From Roseovarius pacificus (lineage in GTDB: Bacteria > Pseudomonadota > Alphaproteobacteria > Rhodobacterales > Rhodobacteraceae), in the NCBI RefSeq assembly GCF_900142665.1, contig NZ_FRBR01000001.1:310001-374000 (forward strand): a stretch of DNA of 64,000 nucleotides. The letters are read 5' to 3'. Below, in pieces: positions 45,751-59,950 of the stretch; the first letter of the stretch is position 1; the number at the start of each line of letters is the position of its first letter. The notes below the pieces were generated by a model. That model saw only the letters and a program-made list of their open reading frames with translations. It was not told the DNA's origin and ran no database searches. The translations under genes and the position numbers were made by a program.

Positions 45751-48273
45751 CTAGTACAAACCGCCCGAACTCATGCTGCCAAAGCTGGCCTTGCCCCCGA
45801 CCGTGGCCTTGCGTCCGGTCGAGGTGGTCACCTCTCTGACCTGTTCGGTTTCGCCGCGCTTGAACAACTCCAGATCGGTGCCCATCGCGAAACCACCCGT
45901 CACGTTAAAGCCAAAGACCGGCTCTTCCCCGTCGCGGAAATACTCGGCCACCACGAAATCGCCCTGTGCATCGTCAGCCAGACGCGCGCCTGTGAAGCGA
46001 TCGATCTTGAGGAAATGGCCGCCGGGCGGCACCTCGAACGGCCCGCCACCGTATTTCTTGATCGCCTCCGACATGAACTCCTGAAACACCGGACCACACA
46101 TCGACGATCCATAGGCGCGCCCCCCCAGGCTGCGCGGCTGGTCATAGCCGATATAACACCCGGCAACGATATTGCTGGTGAATCCCACGAACCACACGTC
46201 CCGCGCGTCGTTGGTGGTGCCGGTCTTGCCTGCCACGGGCACCGGCAGATTGATCACGCCGCTGGCCGTGCCGCGATCCACCACGCCTTTCATCATCGAC
46301 GTCAACTGATAGGCGGTGATCGCATCCATGACCCGTTCGCGGTCCGAGACGATGCGCGGCGCACGCGTACGCGGAATGCCGGGATCGTCGCAATCGACGC
46401 AATTGCGCGGATCGTGCGAATAGACGGTCTTGCCGTAGCGGTCCTGCACCCGGTCCACAAGCGTGGGTTCGACCCGTTCACCGCCATTGGCAAACATCGC
46501 ATAGGCCGCCACCATGTTATAGAGCGTGGTTTCCTCGGACCCCAGGGAATTGGCCAGAAACTGTCTCATGTCCTCATAGACACCGAACCGCTCTGCATAA
46601 TGGGCGACCACATCCATCCCGACCTCCTGAGCCAGACGAATGGTCATCAGGTTCCGCGATTGTTCGATCCCCGTGCGCAACGGCGTGGGACCATAAAACT
46701 TGTTGGACGAATTGCGCGGCCGCCAGATACCCTGCGGCGTGTCGATTTCGATCGGGGCATCGACCACGATTGTCGCGGGGCTGTATCCGCTGTCCAGCGC
46801 GGCGGCATAAACGAAGGGTTTGAAGCTCGACCCCGGCTGGCGTTTTGCCTGGGTGGCGCGGTTGAACACCGAATGCTGATAGGAAAACCCGCCCTGCATC
46901 GCCAGAACGCGGCCCGTATTCACGTCCATCGCGACGAAACCGCCCTGCACCTCGGGTACCTGCCGTAGCGTCCAGCGAATGAACTCCCCGCTATCCTCTT
47001 CAATCATCTTGCGCACAAGCACGACCTCGCCGCGCTTGAAGGTTTCCTGAAAATTGCCCGGAAGCCACGCAATATCGTTGCGCGGCACCACATGCGGCGC
47101 GTTTTCGTCCGCCGCGACGCCTTCGATGCCAAGACGCATCTGCTGATCCTCGATCTCGAGGATCACCGCCGGATGCCATCTTCCATCCAGTTCGATGTCT
47201 CGCGGCACCGCAGCTTCGGACAGGGCCTTGCGCCATGCCTCTTCGCTCTCCAGCGCCTCTGCGGGAAGCACCACGCCCGTTCCCCGCCAGCGGCCCCGGC
47301 CACGGTCATAAATCTCCAATTGCCGGCGCAATTCCTGCGCCGCCTCGACCTGCATTTCGGGATCGATCGTGGCGCGTACACTCAGACCGCCACTAAAGAA
47401 TTCACCCTCCCCGAAATCCTGGCTCAGCTGGCGGCGGATTTCATCGGTGAAATAATCGCGCGGGGGCAATCCGGCGCTGAACGGCTCGAAATCGCCGTTC
47501 TGAACCGAACGCAGCGGCTGCGCCACCTCGGTTTCATAGGTCGCCTGATCGATATACCCGTTTTCATACATTTCTTTCAGCACGAAATCACGCCGTTTCA
47601 ACAACCGCTCGCGATTGCGCACCGGATGGAAATCCGACGGCGCCTTGGGCATCGAAGCCAGCATCGCCGCCTCATGCGGGGCAAGTTCACGCAACGGCTT
47701 GTTGAAATAGGTCTGGGCGGCGGCGGTGACGCCATAGGAATTCTGCCCGAGGAAAATCTCGTTCAGGTAGAGTTCGAGGATCTTGTCCTTGCTCAGCGTT
47801 TCCTCGATCCGGGTGGCAAGGATGATTTCCTTGATTTTGCGCTCGATCCGCCGATCCCCCGACAGCAGGAAATTCTTCATCACCTGCTGGGTGATCGTGG
47901 ACGCCCCGCGCACATTCTTTCCGCGCGAACGAACCGCCTCGACAATCGCCGCGGCGATACCGCGCGCATCGTACCCGCCATGGGTATAGAAATTCTTGTC
48001 CTCCGCGCTGATGAAGGCCTGTTTCACCAGATCGGGAATGTCTTCGGCAGGTGTGAACAACCGGCGCTCACGCGAGAATTCGTCGATGATCCGCCCTTCG
48101 CCGGAATAGATCCGGCTGATCGTCGGCGGCGTGTAATTGGCCAGCGATTCGTGACTCGGCAAATCCTGACCATAGATATGGAAAACCGCCGCGATACTCA
48201 GCGCGATCAGCATCAGCCCCAGCGTCAGCAGGCTGAAGATCGTTCCGAAAAATGTTCCAAATGCCCTGAGCAC
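45751..48273 (-). CDS. mrcA: Penicillin-binding protein 1A (bifunctional)
   Basis: An 840-residue class A PBP that polymerises and cross-links peptidoglycan. It has an N-terminal TM (about 8-33), a GT51 glycosyltransferase domain ([11 protein letters not shown] with the catalytic Glu; [15 protein letters not shown]), and a transpeptidase domain with catalytic serine in PGSSFKPF and the KTGTT motif. An OB-like inter-domain region is present. Length is normal. It lies downstream of the amidase gene on the same strand, as a cell-wall pair. Confidence 0.95.
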   Translation of the reverse strand: MLRAFGTFFGTIFSLLTLGLMLIALSIAAVFHIYGQDLPSHESLANYTPPTISRIYSGEGRIIDEFSRERRLFTPAEDIPDLVKQAFISAEDKNFYTHGGYDARGIAAAIVEAVRSRGKNVRGASTITQQVMKNFLLSGDRRIERKIKEIILATRIEETLSKDKILELYLNEIFLGQNSYGVTAAAQTYFNKPLRELAPHEAAMLASMPKAPSDFHPVRNRERLLKRRDFVLKEMYENGYIDQATYETEVAQPLRSVQNGDFEPFSAGLPPRDYFTDEIRRQLSQDFGEGEFFSGGLSVRATIDPEMQVEAAQELRRQLEIYDRGRGRWRGTGVVLPAEALESEEAWRKALSEAAVPRDIELDGRWHPAVILEIEDQQMRLGIEGVAADENAPHVVPRNDIAWLPGNFQETFKRGEVVLVRKMIEEDSGEFIRWTLRQVPEVQGGFVAMDVNTGRVLAMQGGFSYQHSVFNRATQAKRQPGSSFKPFVYAAALDSGYSPATIVVDAPIEIDTPQGIWRPRNSSNKFYGPTPLRTGIEQSRNLMTIRLAQEVGMDVVAHYAERFGVYEDMRQFLANSLGSEETTLYNMVAAYAMFANGGERVEPTLVDRVQDRYGKTVYSHDPRNCVDCDDPGIPRTRAPRIVSDRERVMDAITAYQLTSMMKGVVDRGTASGVINLPVPVAGKTGTTNDARDVWFVGFTSNIVAGCYIGYDQPRSLGGRAYGSSMCGPVFQEFMSEAIKKYGGGPFEVPPGGHFLKIDRFTGARLADDAQGDFVVAEYFRDGEEPVFGFNVTGGFAMGTDLELFKRGETEQVREVTTSTGRKATVGGKASFGSMSSGGLY

Positions 48274-48363
48274 ATCAGCCCCCGCTCGGTTTCACCGCTT
48301 CATATAGGCATCCCCGGCAGGCCCGTCAAAACACATCTTGGCCCGCCACGCACCACCAGCATC

Positions 48364-49596
48364 TCACTGCCGCACAAGATCGGCCGTCGCCGCATCCGCA
48401 ATCTGCCAGGCGGCCAACGCATCGCGCAACGCCGCGGCCATTTTCGCGCGCCATGCCGGGTCGGACAGATTCTTCAGATCCCGGGGACTGGACAGAAAGC
48501 CAAGTTCCAGCAGCACAGAAGGGATGTCCGAAGATTTCAGCACCGAAAATCCCGCATGCCGCAACGGGCGCGAATGCAGCGGCAGGCCGTAATCCTTCAA
48601 GCCAAGACGGATCGCCCCGGCCAGCCGCTCGGCCCTCGGCTGCGTTTCCAGGCGCGCCAGATCCATCAGCACGTCCGCCACCACGTCGTCCTTGCCGCTC
48701 AGGTCCACCCCGGCCAGCATATCGGCCCGGTTATGCCGCTCGGCCAGCGCGGCACTGGCCTTGTCGCTGGCGCTGTCCGACAGGGTGTAAACCGTCGCGC
48801 CATGCGCCCGGCCCTCGCTCAGTGCATCTGCGTGCAGCGAAATGAATACATCCGCCCGCATCCGATGGGCGAGCGCCACCCGCCGCTCCAGCGAAACAAA
48901 GCTGTCATCCTCGCGCGTCAGCGCCACCTCGAACCCATCGGCGCGCAGCAAAACCTCTTTCAACTCGCGTGCGAAGGTCAGCATCATGTCTTTCTCGGCA
49001 ATACCCGCCACCTCGGCACCGGGGTCGATCCCTCCGTGGCCGGGGTCCAACACGACAACCAGCGGAGCCTCGCCCCTCTGACGGGGGCGCCTCTCTGCCT
49101 TCAGTCCCTGGCCCGGGGCCTCCCATCCCGGCAGGGCCGGTGCCCCGGCGGCGGCCGCGAAATCCTCCTCCGACACTGGCAGCAGGTCCATATCCAGTTG
49201 CGCGCGCCCCGTTTCGGCATCGACCGCCAATCCCACACCAACAGGCGACAAGGGCTCGGACAGGTCCAGTACCATTCGCGACCAGCCGGGGCGAAACCCG
49301 CCGACGCGCACCGCCGACACCTTGCCGCTGCGATCCAGCGCCGCGGCCTCCACGCCCTGCCAGTCCACCTCGCGGAAATCCAGCACCAGTCGCGCCGGAT
49401 CGGCCAGCGTGAACACCCGGTAAGGAACACCCTGGCTCAGGCTCAGCGCGATCCGCACACCATTGCCGCTGTCCTCGATCGCACTTGCCCCCGGGTCCAA
49501 CCGCGCCAGGCCGCTGAAATCACGCTCCTGCGCCCCCGCAATCCCGGACCACATCGCCAGCATCACGGCCAAAATCATCCTGATCATACTGCTCAT
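48364..49596 (-). CDS. N-acetylmuramoyl-L-alanine amidase (AmiC-like)
   Basis: About 410 residues. A signal peptide (MIRMILAVMLAMWSGIAGA) is followed by an AMIN domain (residues 25-150, binds the cell wall) and an Amidase_3 catalytic domain with the zinc ligands in VVLDPGHGGIDPGAE, SLHADALSEG and VLLELGFLSSPRD. It cleaves peptides from glycan during cell separation. Start at ATG 49596 or 49587. Confidence 0.93.
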   Translation of the reverse strand: MSSMIRMILAVMLAMWSGIAGAQERDFSGLARLDPGASAIEDSGNGVRIALSLSQGVPYRVFTLADPARLVLDFREVDWQGVEAAALDRSGKVSAVRVGGFRPGWSRMVLDLSEPLSPVGVGLAVDAETGRAQLDMDLLPVSEEDFAAAAGAPALPGWEAPGQGLKAERRPRQRGEAPLVVVLDPGHGGIDPGAEVAGIAEKDMMLTFARELKEVLLRADGFEVALTREDDSFVSLERRVALAHRMRADVFISLHADALSEGRAHGATVYTLSDSASDKASAALAERHNRADMLAGVDLSGKDDVVADVLMDLARLETQPRAERLAGAIRLGLKDYGLPLHSRPLRHAGFSVLKSSDIPSVLLELGFLSSPRDLKNLSDPAWRAKMAAALRDALAAWQIADAATADLVRQ

Positions 49597-49661
49597 CCGC
49601 CGTTCATCCGGTCTGTTGCTTGACAGGGTACACCACCGGCGCCGCACTTGCACAGCCCTGC

Positions 49662-49690
49662 CCTTCTCCTGCCCGAAAATATCCTGAGGG
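49662..49690 (+). repeat. Dispersed intergenic element, copy
   Basis: CCTTCTCCTGCCCGAAAATA-TCCTGAGGG, followed by GGGGCAAAGCCCC. Similar to the stretches near 2589 and 42606; here it lies between the amidase and the aminotransferase stop. Confidence 0.45.
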
Positions 49691-49730
49691 TGAGGCCAAA
49701 GGCCGAGGGGGGCAAAGCCCCGTTGCCCCG

Positions 49731-50882
49731 TCAGACAACGCCGCGCGCCTTCATGAAACGCACCAACCGGTCCAACCCCTCTTTGATATCTGCCGTCGCG
49801 CGAGCATAGGAAAACCGGATCGTCCCGCCGCCGCGCACCGGATCGAAATCCAGCCCCGGCGTCACCGCCACCCCTGCCTGATCCAGAATTTCGGCAGCAA
49901 AGGCGCGGCTGTCATCGGTGATATGGCTGACATCGGCGTAAACATAAAACGCGCCGTCCGGCGGCGCGATCCGGTCGAACCCGGCCTTGGGCAATCCCTC
50001 CAGCATCAGCGCACGATTGGCGCGGTAGACCTCCATGTTGGCCAGCAACTCGTCATGGCAGTCCATCGCGGCCAGAGCCGCCACCTGGCTCGCGTGTGGC
50101 GGGCAGATGAACAGGTTTTGCGCCAGCCGCTCGACCACGCGCACATGATCTTCGGGGACCACCATCCAGCCCACACGCCAGCCGGTCATGCTGAAATATT
50201 TGGAAAACGAGTTGATCACATAGGCCTCGTCGCTGATCTCCAGCGCGCTCACCGCCTTGGCCTCGTATTCGATGCCGTGGTAAATCTCGTCGCTGATGAA
50301 GCTGGCCCCCTGCGCTGCCGTAGCCTCCATCAGCGCCGCCAGATCGTCACGGCCCAGCATGGTGCCCGACGGATTTGCAGGGCTTGCCACCAGAAGCCCC
50401 TGCAAATCGCGCCCGTCCAGATCGGCAGAGACCGGTTGCAGGCGGTTTTCCGCCGCCGTTTCGATGTCGACCGGCACAAGGTCCAGCGCCCGCAGGATCT
50501 GGCGGTAACTGGGATAGCCCGGAGCGCCGATGCCAACCCGGTCCCCGGCATCGAACAGTGCCGTAAACGCAAGGATGAACCCGCCCGAACTGCCCGGCGT
50601 GATCACCACGCGCTCGGGGTTCAGGTCGAGATCGTACCATTCTCCATACAATTTCGCGATCCGCGCCCGCAGCGCCGGCAGGCCAAGCGCCACCGTATAG
50701 CCCATCGGCTGATCGTCCATCGCCTGCGCCAAAGCCGCGCGTGCGCCCTGTGGTGCCGGAGTGCCCGGCTGGCCAACCTCCATGTGGATGATACGGCGCC
50801 CGGCCTCCTCGGCGCGGCGTGCGGCCTCCATCACATCCATCACAATAAAGGGATCGACCCCGGATCGGGTTGAGTTCCGCAT
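49731..50882 (-). CDS. Class I/II aminotransferase
   Basis: A 383-residue PLP aminotransferase of fold type I. The Schiff-base lysine lies in NSFSKYFSMTGWRVGW, with ASPANPSGTMLG and SDEIYHGIEY also typical. It resembles aspartate/alanine-type or putative aminotransferases; substrate unknown. ATG 50882 opens the family N-terminus; the open frame beyond it is a shadow of the divergent protease gene. Confidence 0.92.
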   Translation of the reverse strand: MRNSTRSGVDPFIVMDVMEAARRAEEAGRRIIHMEVGQPGTPAPQGARAALAQAMDDQPMGYTVALGLPALRARIAKLYGEWYDLDLNPERVVITPGSSGGFILAFTALFDAGDRVGIGAPGYPSYRQILRALDLVPVDIETAAENRLQPVSADLDGRDLQGLLVASPANPSGTMLGRDDLAALMEATAAQGASFISDEIYHGIEYEAKAVSALEISDEAYVINSFSKYFSMTGWRVGWMVVPEDHVRVVERLAQNLFICPPHASQVAALAAMDCHDELLANMEVYRANRALMLEGLPKAGFDRIAPPDGAFYVYADVSHITDDSRAFAAEILDQAGVAVTPGLDFDPVRGGGTIRFSYARATADIKEGLDRLVRFMKARGVV

Positions 50883-50943
50883 CGCTTTCTTCCTAGACTG
50901 CCCGTAATATGCCCCGTTTCGCCCGGAAAAAGGCCTGCCGTCA

Positions 50944-52272
50944 ATGCAAGTTCTTCGCCTTCTCGTGATCAGTGCGCTGATTGGGCTGACCCTGTCCACC
51001 CCGGCACGCGCGCTGTCACTGCTGCGCGATCCCGATATCGAATACGCGCTGAAACAACTGGCCGCGCCTCTTCTCAAGGCGGCGGGCCTCAGCCCGACAC
51101 GTGTTGATATCCTCGTGATCGACGACCGCAGCCTGAACGCTTTCGTGGTGGATCGCGAACATATCTTCATCCATTCCGGCCTGTTGTTGAAAATGAAAAC
51201 AGCACCGATGCTGCAGGCAGTGATCGCGCATGAGGCAGCCCATATCGCCAACGGCCACCTGATGCGCCGCACGGTCAACCTGCGCACCGCGCGCACTGCC
51301 GCCGGGCTGGGGGCCGCACTGGCCGCGGCTGCGGCCGTTGCCGCGGGCGCGGGCGAAGCCGCCGGCGCTGCCGCCATCGGGGCCAGCAACTCGGCAATGC
51401 GCATGTTCATGTCCCATACCCGCGCCGAAGAAAACGCCGCCGACCAGTCCGGCCTGCGCTTCATGGCCCAATCCGGGGTCGATCCGCAGGGCGCAGTCGA
51501 AGTCATGGATATCTTTCGTGGGCAAGAGGCGCTCAGCCGCTACCGCCAGGACCCTTACGCGCGCACGCACCCGCTGTCCGCCGACCGCTTCCGCGTGGTG
51601 CGCCGGCTGGCCGCAGGGTACGCCGACAAGACCCGCGACAACCCGGAAGCGAATTACTGGTTCGCCCGCGCCAAGGGCAAACTTTCAGCCTTTCAGCGCG
51701 CCCCCAAATGGACGCTCAACCGCGCTGGCGAATTCGGCTATGCCGACGTCAAGCTGATGCGGCAGGCGGTCGCCTATCACCGCCTCTCGCAAACCTCCAA
51801 GGCGGTCCGAACCATCGACCAGGCTATCGCGCACCGTCCGAACGATCCGTTCCTGCTGGAACTCAAAGGCCAGATTCTGATGGAATCGCGCAATTTCGGG
51901 GCCGCCGCCGCCGCCTATGGCCATGCGGTCAACATGGCACCGGACAACGCTCTGATCCTCGGTTCCTATGGCCGCGCGCTCATGGCGCAGGGACAAACCG
52001 GCAAGGCTCAGACATATCTCGAAAAAGCCCGCTCGCTGGATGGCCGTGACGCCCGCGTGATGCGCGATCTGGCCGCCGCCTATGCCCAGCAGGGCAACAA
52101 GGGCATGGCCTCGCTGGTCACCGCAGAACGCTACGCCATGACCGGACGGCTGGAAGATGCCGGTCTGCATGCGCAACGCGCCTCTGATCTGTTGCCGCGC
52201 GGCTCCACCGGCTGGCGCCGCGCACAGGATGTGTTATCTGCGGCCAAAGCCGCTGAAAAGAAACGGAGATGA
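50944..52272 (+). CDS. M48-family metalloprotease with TPR repeats (BepA-like)
   Basis: A 442-residue periplasmic zinc protease. Signal peptide residues 1-23; catalytic HEAAH (H96, E97, H100) and a downstream RAEENAADQSGL glutamate ligand. The C-terminal third has TPR-like helix repeats. BepA-like proteins assist or degrade outer-membrane proteins. An Ala-rich TM-like stretch (AAGLGAALAAAAAVAAGAG) follows the active site. It starts a three-gene run with two thioredoxin-fold genes. Confidence 0.92.
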   Translation: MQVLRLLVISALIGLTLSTPARALSLLRDPDIEYALKQLAAPLLKAAGLSPTRVDILVIDDRSLNAFVVDREHIFIHSGLLLKMKTAPMLQAVIAHEAAHIANGHLMRRTVNLRTARTAAGLGAALAAAAAVAAGAGEAAGAAAIGASNSAMRMFMSHTRAEENAADQSGLRFMAQSGVDPQGAVEVMDIFRGQEALSRYRQDPYARTHPLSADRFRVVRRLAAGYADKTRDNPEANYWFARAKGKLSAFQRAPKWTLNRAGEFGYADVKLMRQAVAYHRLSQTSKAVRTIDQAIAHRPNDPFLLELKGQILMESRNFGAAAAAYGHAVNMAPDNALILGSYGRALMAQGQTGKAQTYLEKARSLDGRDARVMRDLAAAYAQQGNKGMASLVTAERYAMTGRLEDAGLHAQRASDLLPRGSTGWRRAQDVLSAAKAAEKKRR

Positions 52273-52276
52273 CTGA

Positions 52277-53029
52277 ATGAAATTCGCCCCCCTTGCCGCG
52301 CTGGCCCTTGGCGCCACCCTGGCCATGCCCGCACAGGCGCTGGACCTGACCTCGATGACCGACGCCGAGCGCGAGGCCTTCCATGCGGAAATCCGCAATT
52401 ACCTGATGGAAAACCCGCAGGTCATCATGGAAGCGGTCGCCGTGCTGGAGCAACGCCAGCAGGAACAACAGGCGCAAGACGACATCGCCCTGGTAAAAGA
52501 CAATTCCGAGGCGCTGTTCAACGATGATTCCTCGTGGGTCGGCGGCAACCCCGAGGGTGACATCACCCTCGTCGAGTTCCTAGATTACCGCTGCGGCTAT
52601 TGCAAACGCGCCTTCCCCGAAGTCGAAAGCCTTGTGGAAACCGATGGCAACATCCGCGTGGTCGTCAAGGAATTCCCGATACTCGGCGAACAATCCCTGC
52701 TGGCCGCGCAATTCGCCATTGCCACGCTGCAAACGGCAGGGGATGAGGCCTACAAGCAGGTGCACGATGCGCTGATGACCTTCAACGGCGACATCTCCGA
52801 ACCCGCGCTGCGCCGCCTGGCCGAAGGTTTCGGCATCGACGCAGATGCGATCATGGCCCATATGGGCAGCGACGAGGTTGCCGAAGTCATCGCCGCCAAC
52901 CACGCGCTTGGCCAGCGCATGAACATCACCGGCACCCCCACCTTCGTCATGGATGAACAGATGTTGCGCGGCTACGTTCCGCTGGACGTGATGCAACAAA
53001 TCGCCGCCGAGGTCCGCAAGGACAGCTGA
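52277..53029 (+). CDS. DsbA-family thiol-disulfide protein
   Basis: A 250-residue periplasmic oxidoreductase with signal peptide (1-21) and an N-terminal helix/coiled-coil as in ScsC-like proteins (about residues 25-70). The active site is C106-GY-C109 and the cis-Pro is in GTPTFV. It catalyses disulfide formation or isomerisation. It lies 4 nt after the protease stop and overlaps the next start by one base. Confidence 0.92.
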   Translation: MKFAPLAALALGATLAMPAQALDLTSMTDAEREAFHAEIRNYLMENPQVIMEAVAVLEQRQQEQQAQDDIALVKDNSEALFNDDSSWVGGNPEGDITLVEFLDYRCGYCKRAFPEVESLVETDGNIRVVVKEFPILGEQSLLAAQFAIATLQTAGDEAYKQVHDALMTFNGDISEPALRRLAEGFGIDADAIMAHMGSDEVAEVIAANHALGQRMNITGTPTFVMDEQMLRGYVPLDVMQQIAAEVRKDS

Positions 53030-53562
53030 TGCACCCGCCAAATCACATCACATGGGGCCTGCCGATTGCGGCGGGCCTCATTGCGCTGATGGTCGCCCCA
53101 GCCGGGGCTGAGACCGATTTCACCAACCTCACCCCGACGGAACGCGCCATTCTGCACAACGAGCTGCGCGAGGTCCTGCTCAGCGTTCCCCAACTGCTGC
53201 CCGACGCGCCCGCACCGCAAATCGACCCTTACAAGGATGCCGTCGCCGATGACCTGACCCGGTTATCCGAGCGCGAAGAGGCGCTTTACGGCGCACATTT
53301 GCCCGGCTTTGGCCCGCCCGATGCAGCGCTGACCATCGCACTGTTCACGGCCCCCGACTGCCCGGAATGTGATCGGGCGCAGGCCGATCTGCGGACCTTG
53401 GCCGAAACCCACGACTTGCGCGTCACGCTGATCGACATCACCGAGCAGGCCGATCTGGCCCGCGCGCTGGAGCTGGACGTGGCCCCGTCCTATGTGCTGC
53501 CCGACATGATGTTGCGCGGGCATATCCCGCCCATCGTTCTGGAACGTTATCTCAGCCGGTAA
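53029..53562 (+). CDS. Thioredoxin-fold paralogue of preceding DsbA
   Basis: A 177-residue exported protein (signal peptide about 1-27) with an atypical active site C111-PE-C114. It repeats features of the DsbA gene just upstream: LTPTERAILHNELREVLLSVPQ against MTDAEREAFHAEIRNYLMENPQ, and PSYVLPDMMLRGHIPP against PTFVMDEQMLRGYVPL. It seems to be a shortened duplicate that lost the helical insert. Probably redox-active in the periplasm. TGATG coupling to the previous gene. Confidence 0.8.
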   Translation: MHPPNHITWGLPIAAGLIALMVAPAGAETDFTNLTPTERAILHNELREVLLSVPQLLPDAPAPQIDPYKDAVADDLTRLSEREEALYGAHLPGFGPPDAALTIALFTAPDCPECDRAQADLRTLAETHDLRVTLIDITEQADLARALELDVAPSYVLPDMMLRGHIPPIVLERYLSR

Positions 53563-53569
53563 AAGCTGT

Positions 53570-53932
53570 TCAGCCGCCCATTGGGGCCATCAGTTCCACC
53601 TCTTCACCATCGCGCAGGGCGGTATAAAAACAACTGCGCCGGTTCGTGTGGCAGGCCGGGCCGGTCTGGTTGACCTGCAACAACAGACAATCTCGGTCGC
53701 AATCCACCCGGAAATCCACCAGGTCCTGCACGTGTCCCGAAGTCTCACCCTTGATCCAAAAGGCCTGCCGCGACCGGCTCCAATAGGTCACGCGCCCGGT
53801 CTCCAGCGTGCGCGTCACGGCCTCGGCATTCATCCACGCCATCATCAGAACCTCCCCCGACTGCGCATCCTGCGCGATTGCCGGAATCAGGCCGCGTTCA
53901 TCGAATTTCAGCGTGGCGGGATCGAAAGACAT
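53570..53932 (-). CDS. hisI: Phosphoribosyl-AMP cyclohydrolase
   Basis: A 120-residue HisI (single-domain), third step of histidine synthesis. The metal-binding cysteines are in DCDRDCLLLQVNQTGPACHT, with GETSGHVQ and RRSCFYT. ATG 53932 is chosen over the longer frame since the family begins close to MSFDPATLKFDERGLIPAI. Divergent from the scaffold gene. Confidence 0.95.
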   Translation of the reverse strand: MSFDPATLKFDERGLIPAIAQDAQSGEVLMMAWMNAEAVTRTLETGRVTYWSRSRQAFWIKGETSGHVQDLVDFRVDCDRDCLLLQVNQTGPACHTNRRSCFYTALRDGEEVELMAPMGG

Positions 53933-53999
53933 GCTTGAAAACCTTTTGCATCTGGTGTCAGGGCCTCTATCTATTGGGTCAGAAACGAAAGGGAAAGTC

Positions 54000-54455
54000 A
54001 TGAGCGGCGAAACCGACCTGATCAAGCTCTACTCGGCGCGTATTCTCGAACTGGCCGCCGATATCCCGCATCACGGGCGACTGGATGCGCCCGATGCATC
54101 GGTCAAACGCCGCGCGCCGCTTTGCGGCTCGACCGTCACCGTGGATATCCGTACCGACGGAGAGACGATCACCGACTACGCCGCCGAGGTAAAGGCGTGC
54201 GCCCTCGGGCAGGCCGCCGCCAGCATCGTGGGCAGGCATATCATCGGCTGCACCTACGATCAGGTGGTCGCGGCGCGCGACGCGCTGAAAGAGATGCTCA
54301 AGCATGACGGCCCCACCCCGCCCACACCGTTCGACGGGCTCGAAGTGCTGCGCCCCGCACAGGATTACAAGAATCGCCACGCCTCGATCATGCTGACGCT
54401 GGAAGCGACGGTCGAGGCAATGGAACAGGCCAGGGCAGCCCATTCCTGCGCCTGA
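54000..54455 (+). CDS. NifU/IscU-like Fe-S scaffold protein
   Basis: A 151-residue scaffold protein. Cysteines C42 (APLCGSTVTV) and C67 (VKACALGQAAAS) fit the Fe-S ligand pattern; a C-terminal cysteine is third. It assembles clusters and hands them to target proteins. It is divergent from hisI with 67 nt between starts. Confidence 0.88.
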   Translation: MSGETDLIKLYSARILELAADIPHHGRLDAPDASVKRRAPLCGSTVTVDIRTDGETITDYAAEVKACALGQAAASIVGRHIIGCTYDQVVAARDALKEMLKHDGPTPPTPFDGLEVLRPAQDYKNRHASIMLTLEATVEAMEQARAAHSCA

Positions 54456-54506
54456 CGGCGTCAATCAATCCCGCGAACCAGAATCGCAATCACTGGCCGA
54501 ACATCT

Positions 54507-54869
54507 TTATCCGTCGCCTATACGGCAACGTTTGATGCCCCCTTTGGTCGTGCAGGCCGCAATCCCCGATCCACCGGCCTTGAAGCGTGTCGGCGCAGCT
54601 TTGCTTTGGGCTGGCGTGGTGCCCTGATTGGCGCGTTTATCGGGACTGGTATTGTTGCGGGTGTCTTTCATCGGTGCAGGTGCGGCTTGATCGTCCTGCG
54701 GCACGTCTGCGGCATGCGCCCCGATGCGCCCCTTGATTGTCTCGACATACCCGGCGAAGCCGAGTTCGACCATGCGGGTTCCGGATTTTTGCGCCTGCTG
54801 ATGGTAATCAATCCCCAGCATAACCAACGCGATGACGACGACCAGAACCAGATTGTGCCACCTGAACAT
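54507..54869 (-). CDS. Uncharacterised small membrane protein
   Basis: About 120 residues with one N-terminal TM (LVLVVVIALVMLGIDY), a polar linker rich in T, P, Q, K and a C-terminal segment with two cysteines (IAACTTKGGIKRCRIGDG). No family recognised. ATG 54890 is an alternative start. Probably membrane-anchored with the tail outside the cytoplasm. Confidence 0.6.
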   Translation of the reverse strand: MFRWHNLVLVVVIALVMLGIDYHQQAQKSGTRMVELGFAGYVETIKGRIGAHAADVPQDDQAAPAPMKDTRNNTSPDKRANQGTTPAQSKAAPTRFKAGGSGIAACTTKGGIKRCRIGDG

Positions 54870-54978
54870 TTCAAATGCCCCATACCGCATAACATATGTG
54901 GCGGTAAAACCATTCGACTAAGACTTCAAAATGGCAGGGCCGCGGCGATTTCGGGCCTCAATGCCTACGGCACCAAAC

Positions 54979-55011
54979 AAAAAAACCGCCGCTCACCCGG
55001 CTGGGCGGCGG
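54979..55011 (-). terminator. Strong terminator of the small membrane gene
   Basis: On the minus strand a 10-bp stem (CCGCCGCTCA / TGGGCGGCGG) with a 6-nt loop is followed by a run of seven or more T. It lies downstream of the 40-codon gene at 55173-55295 and isolates its transcript from the next gene. Confidence 0.85.
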
Positions 55012-55172
55012 CGGAAGGAAAAGCGGGTTCCGTGGGTCGTCCATCACTTTCCGGGGCAGAAGAGGCAGATCGCCCCCGGACGGGACTTGGGACAGTCAGT
55101 CAGACACATCGGCACGCTTGGGGACAGGCGATGTATCGGGCATGACAGACGCGGAACGTCGCAGGCAGAAAC

Positions 55173-55295
55173 TCAGACAAGCCCGGGCAGGTACAGCCCC
55201 GCCACCAGCGTGACCATCAGCGCGGCAGCCCCGATGAAATCCCCCAACAGGGTCTCCGACGAGCGTTCAGCGGTGGTTTTGATCTGGCGAAGCAT
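55173..55295 (-). CDS. Putative SOS-regulated 40-residue membrane peptide
   Basis: A short frame of 40 residues. It begins MLRQIKTTAERSSETLLGDF, then has one hydrophobic segment, IGAAALMVTLVAGLYLPGLV, to the C-terminus. ATG 55295 is preceded by AAAGGAGCCGCCC, a strong ribosome binding site. A perfect alphaproteobacterial SOS operator (GTTC-N7-GTTC) lies about 63 nt upstream and a strong terminator downstream, so it looks like a real single-gene transcript. Layout recalls SidA of Caulobacter (division inhibitor) and TisB of E. coli. Function is inferred; no homologue was searched. Confidence 0.72.
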   Translation of the reverse strand: MLRQIKTTAERSSETLLGDFIGAAALMVTLVAGLYLPGLV

Positions 55296-55358
55296 GGGCG
55301 GCTCCTTTCCGTTTGGCTTTGTTGCCTCTTTGTTCTCATCTTCTTAGCGTCTTGTAAA

Positions 55359-55373
55359 GAACTTTATGAGAAC
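55359..55373 (-). promoter_or_regulatory. LexA (SOS) box, GTTC-N7-GTTC
   Basis: On the minus strand GTTCTCATAAAGTTC matches the alphaproteobacterial LexA operator GTTC-N7-GTTC exactly. A TATATT -10-like word (55392-55397) lies just upstream, so the box would cover the start of transcription and block it. LexA cleavage after DNA damage would relieve this. Confidence 0.75.
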
Positions 55374-55440
55374 ATTCGCGAACTTTAGCGGAATATAATC
55401 ACTAAGCCGCTGAATTTACGGCAAAGTTTTTGGAACGCCC

Positions 55441-59870
<4,430 letters not shown>

Positions 59871-59950
59871 TCAAAGTGATAGGGCGCGCAACGCCCGAGG
59901 TCCAGACCGTGAGTGGTGGCAAGTTGCCTGAACCTTGTCGGTCGGTGGGC

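Noticed and set aside
55055..55171. Small minus-strand frames downstream of the 40-codon gene
   Set aside because: They are 15-28 codons without good ribosome binding site or conserved character.
55368..55382. Second SOS-like box GAACATTCGCGAAC
   Set aside because: Spacing between GAAC words is six, not seven, so it does not fit the LexA consensus.
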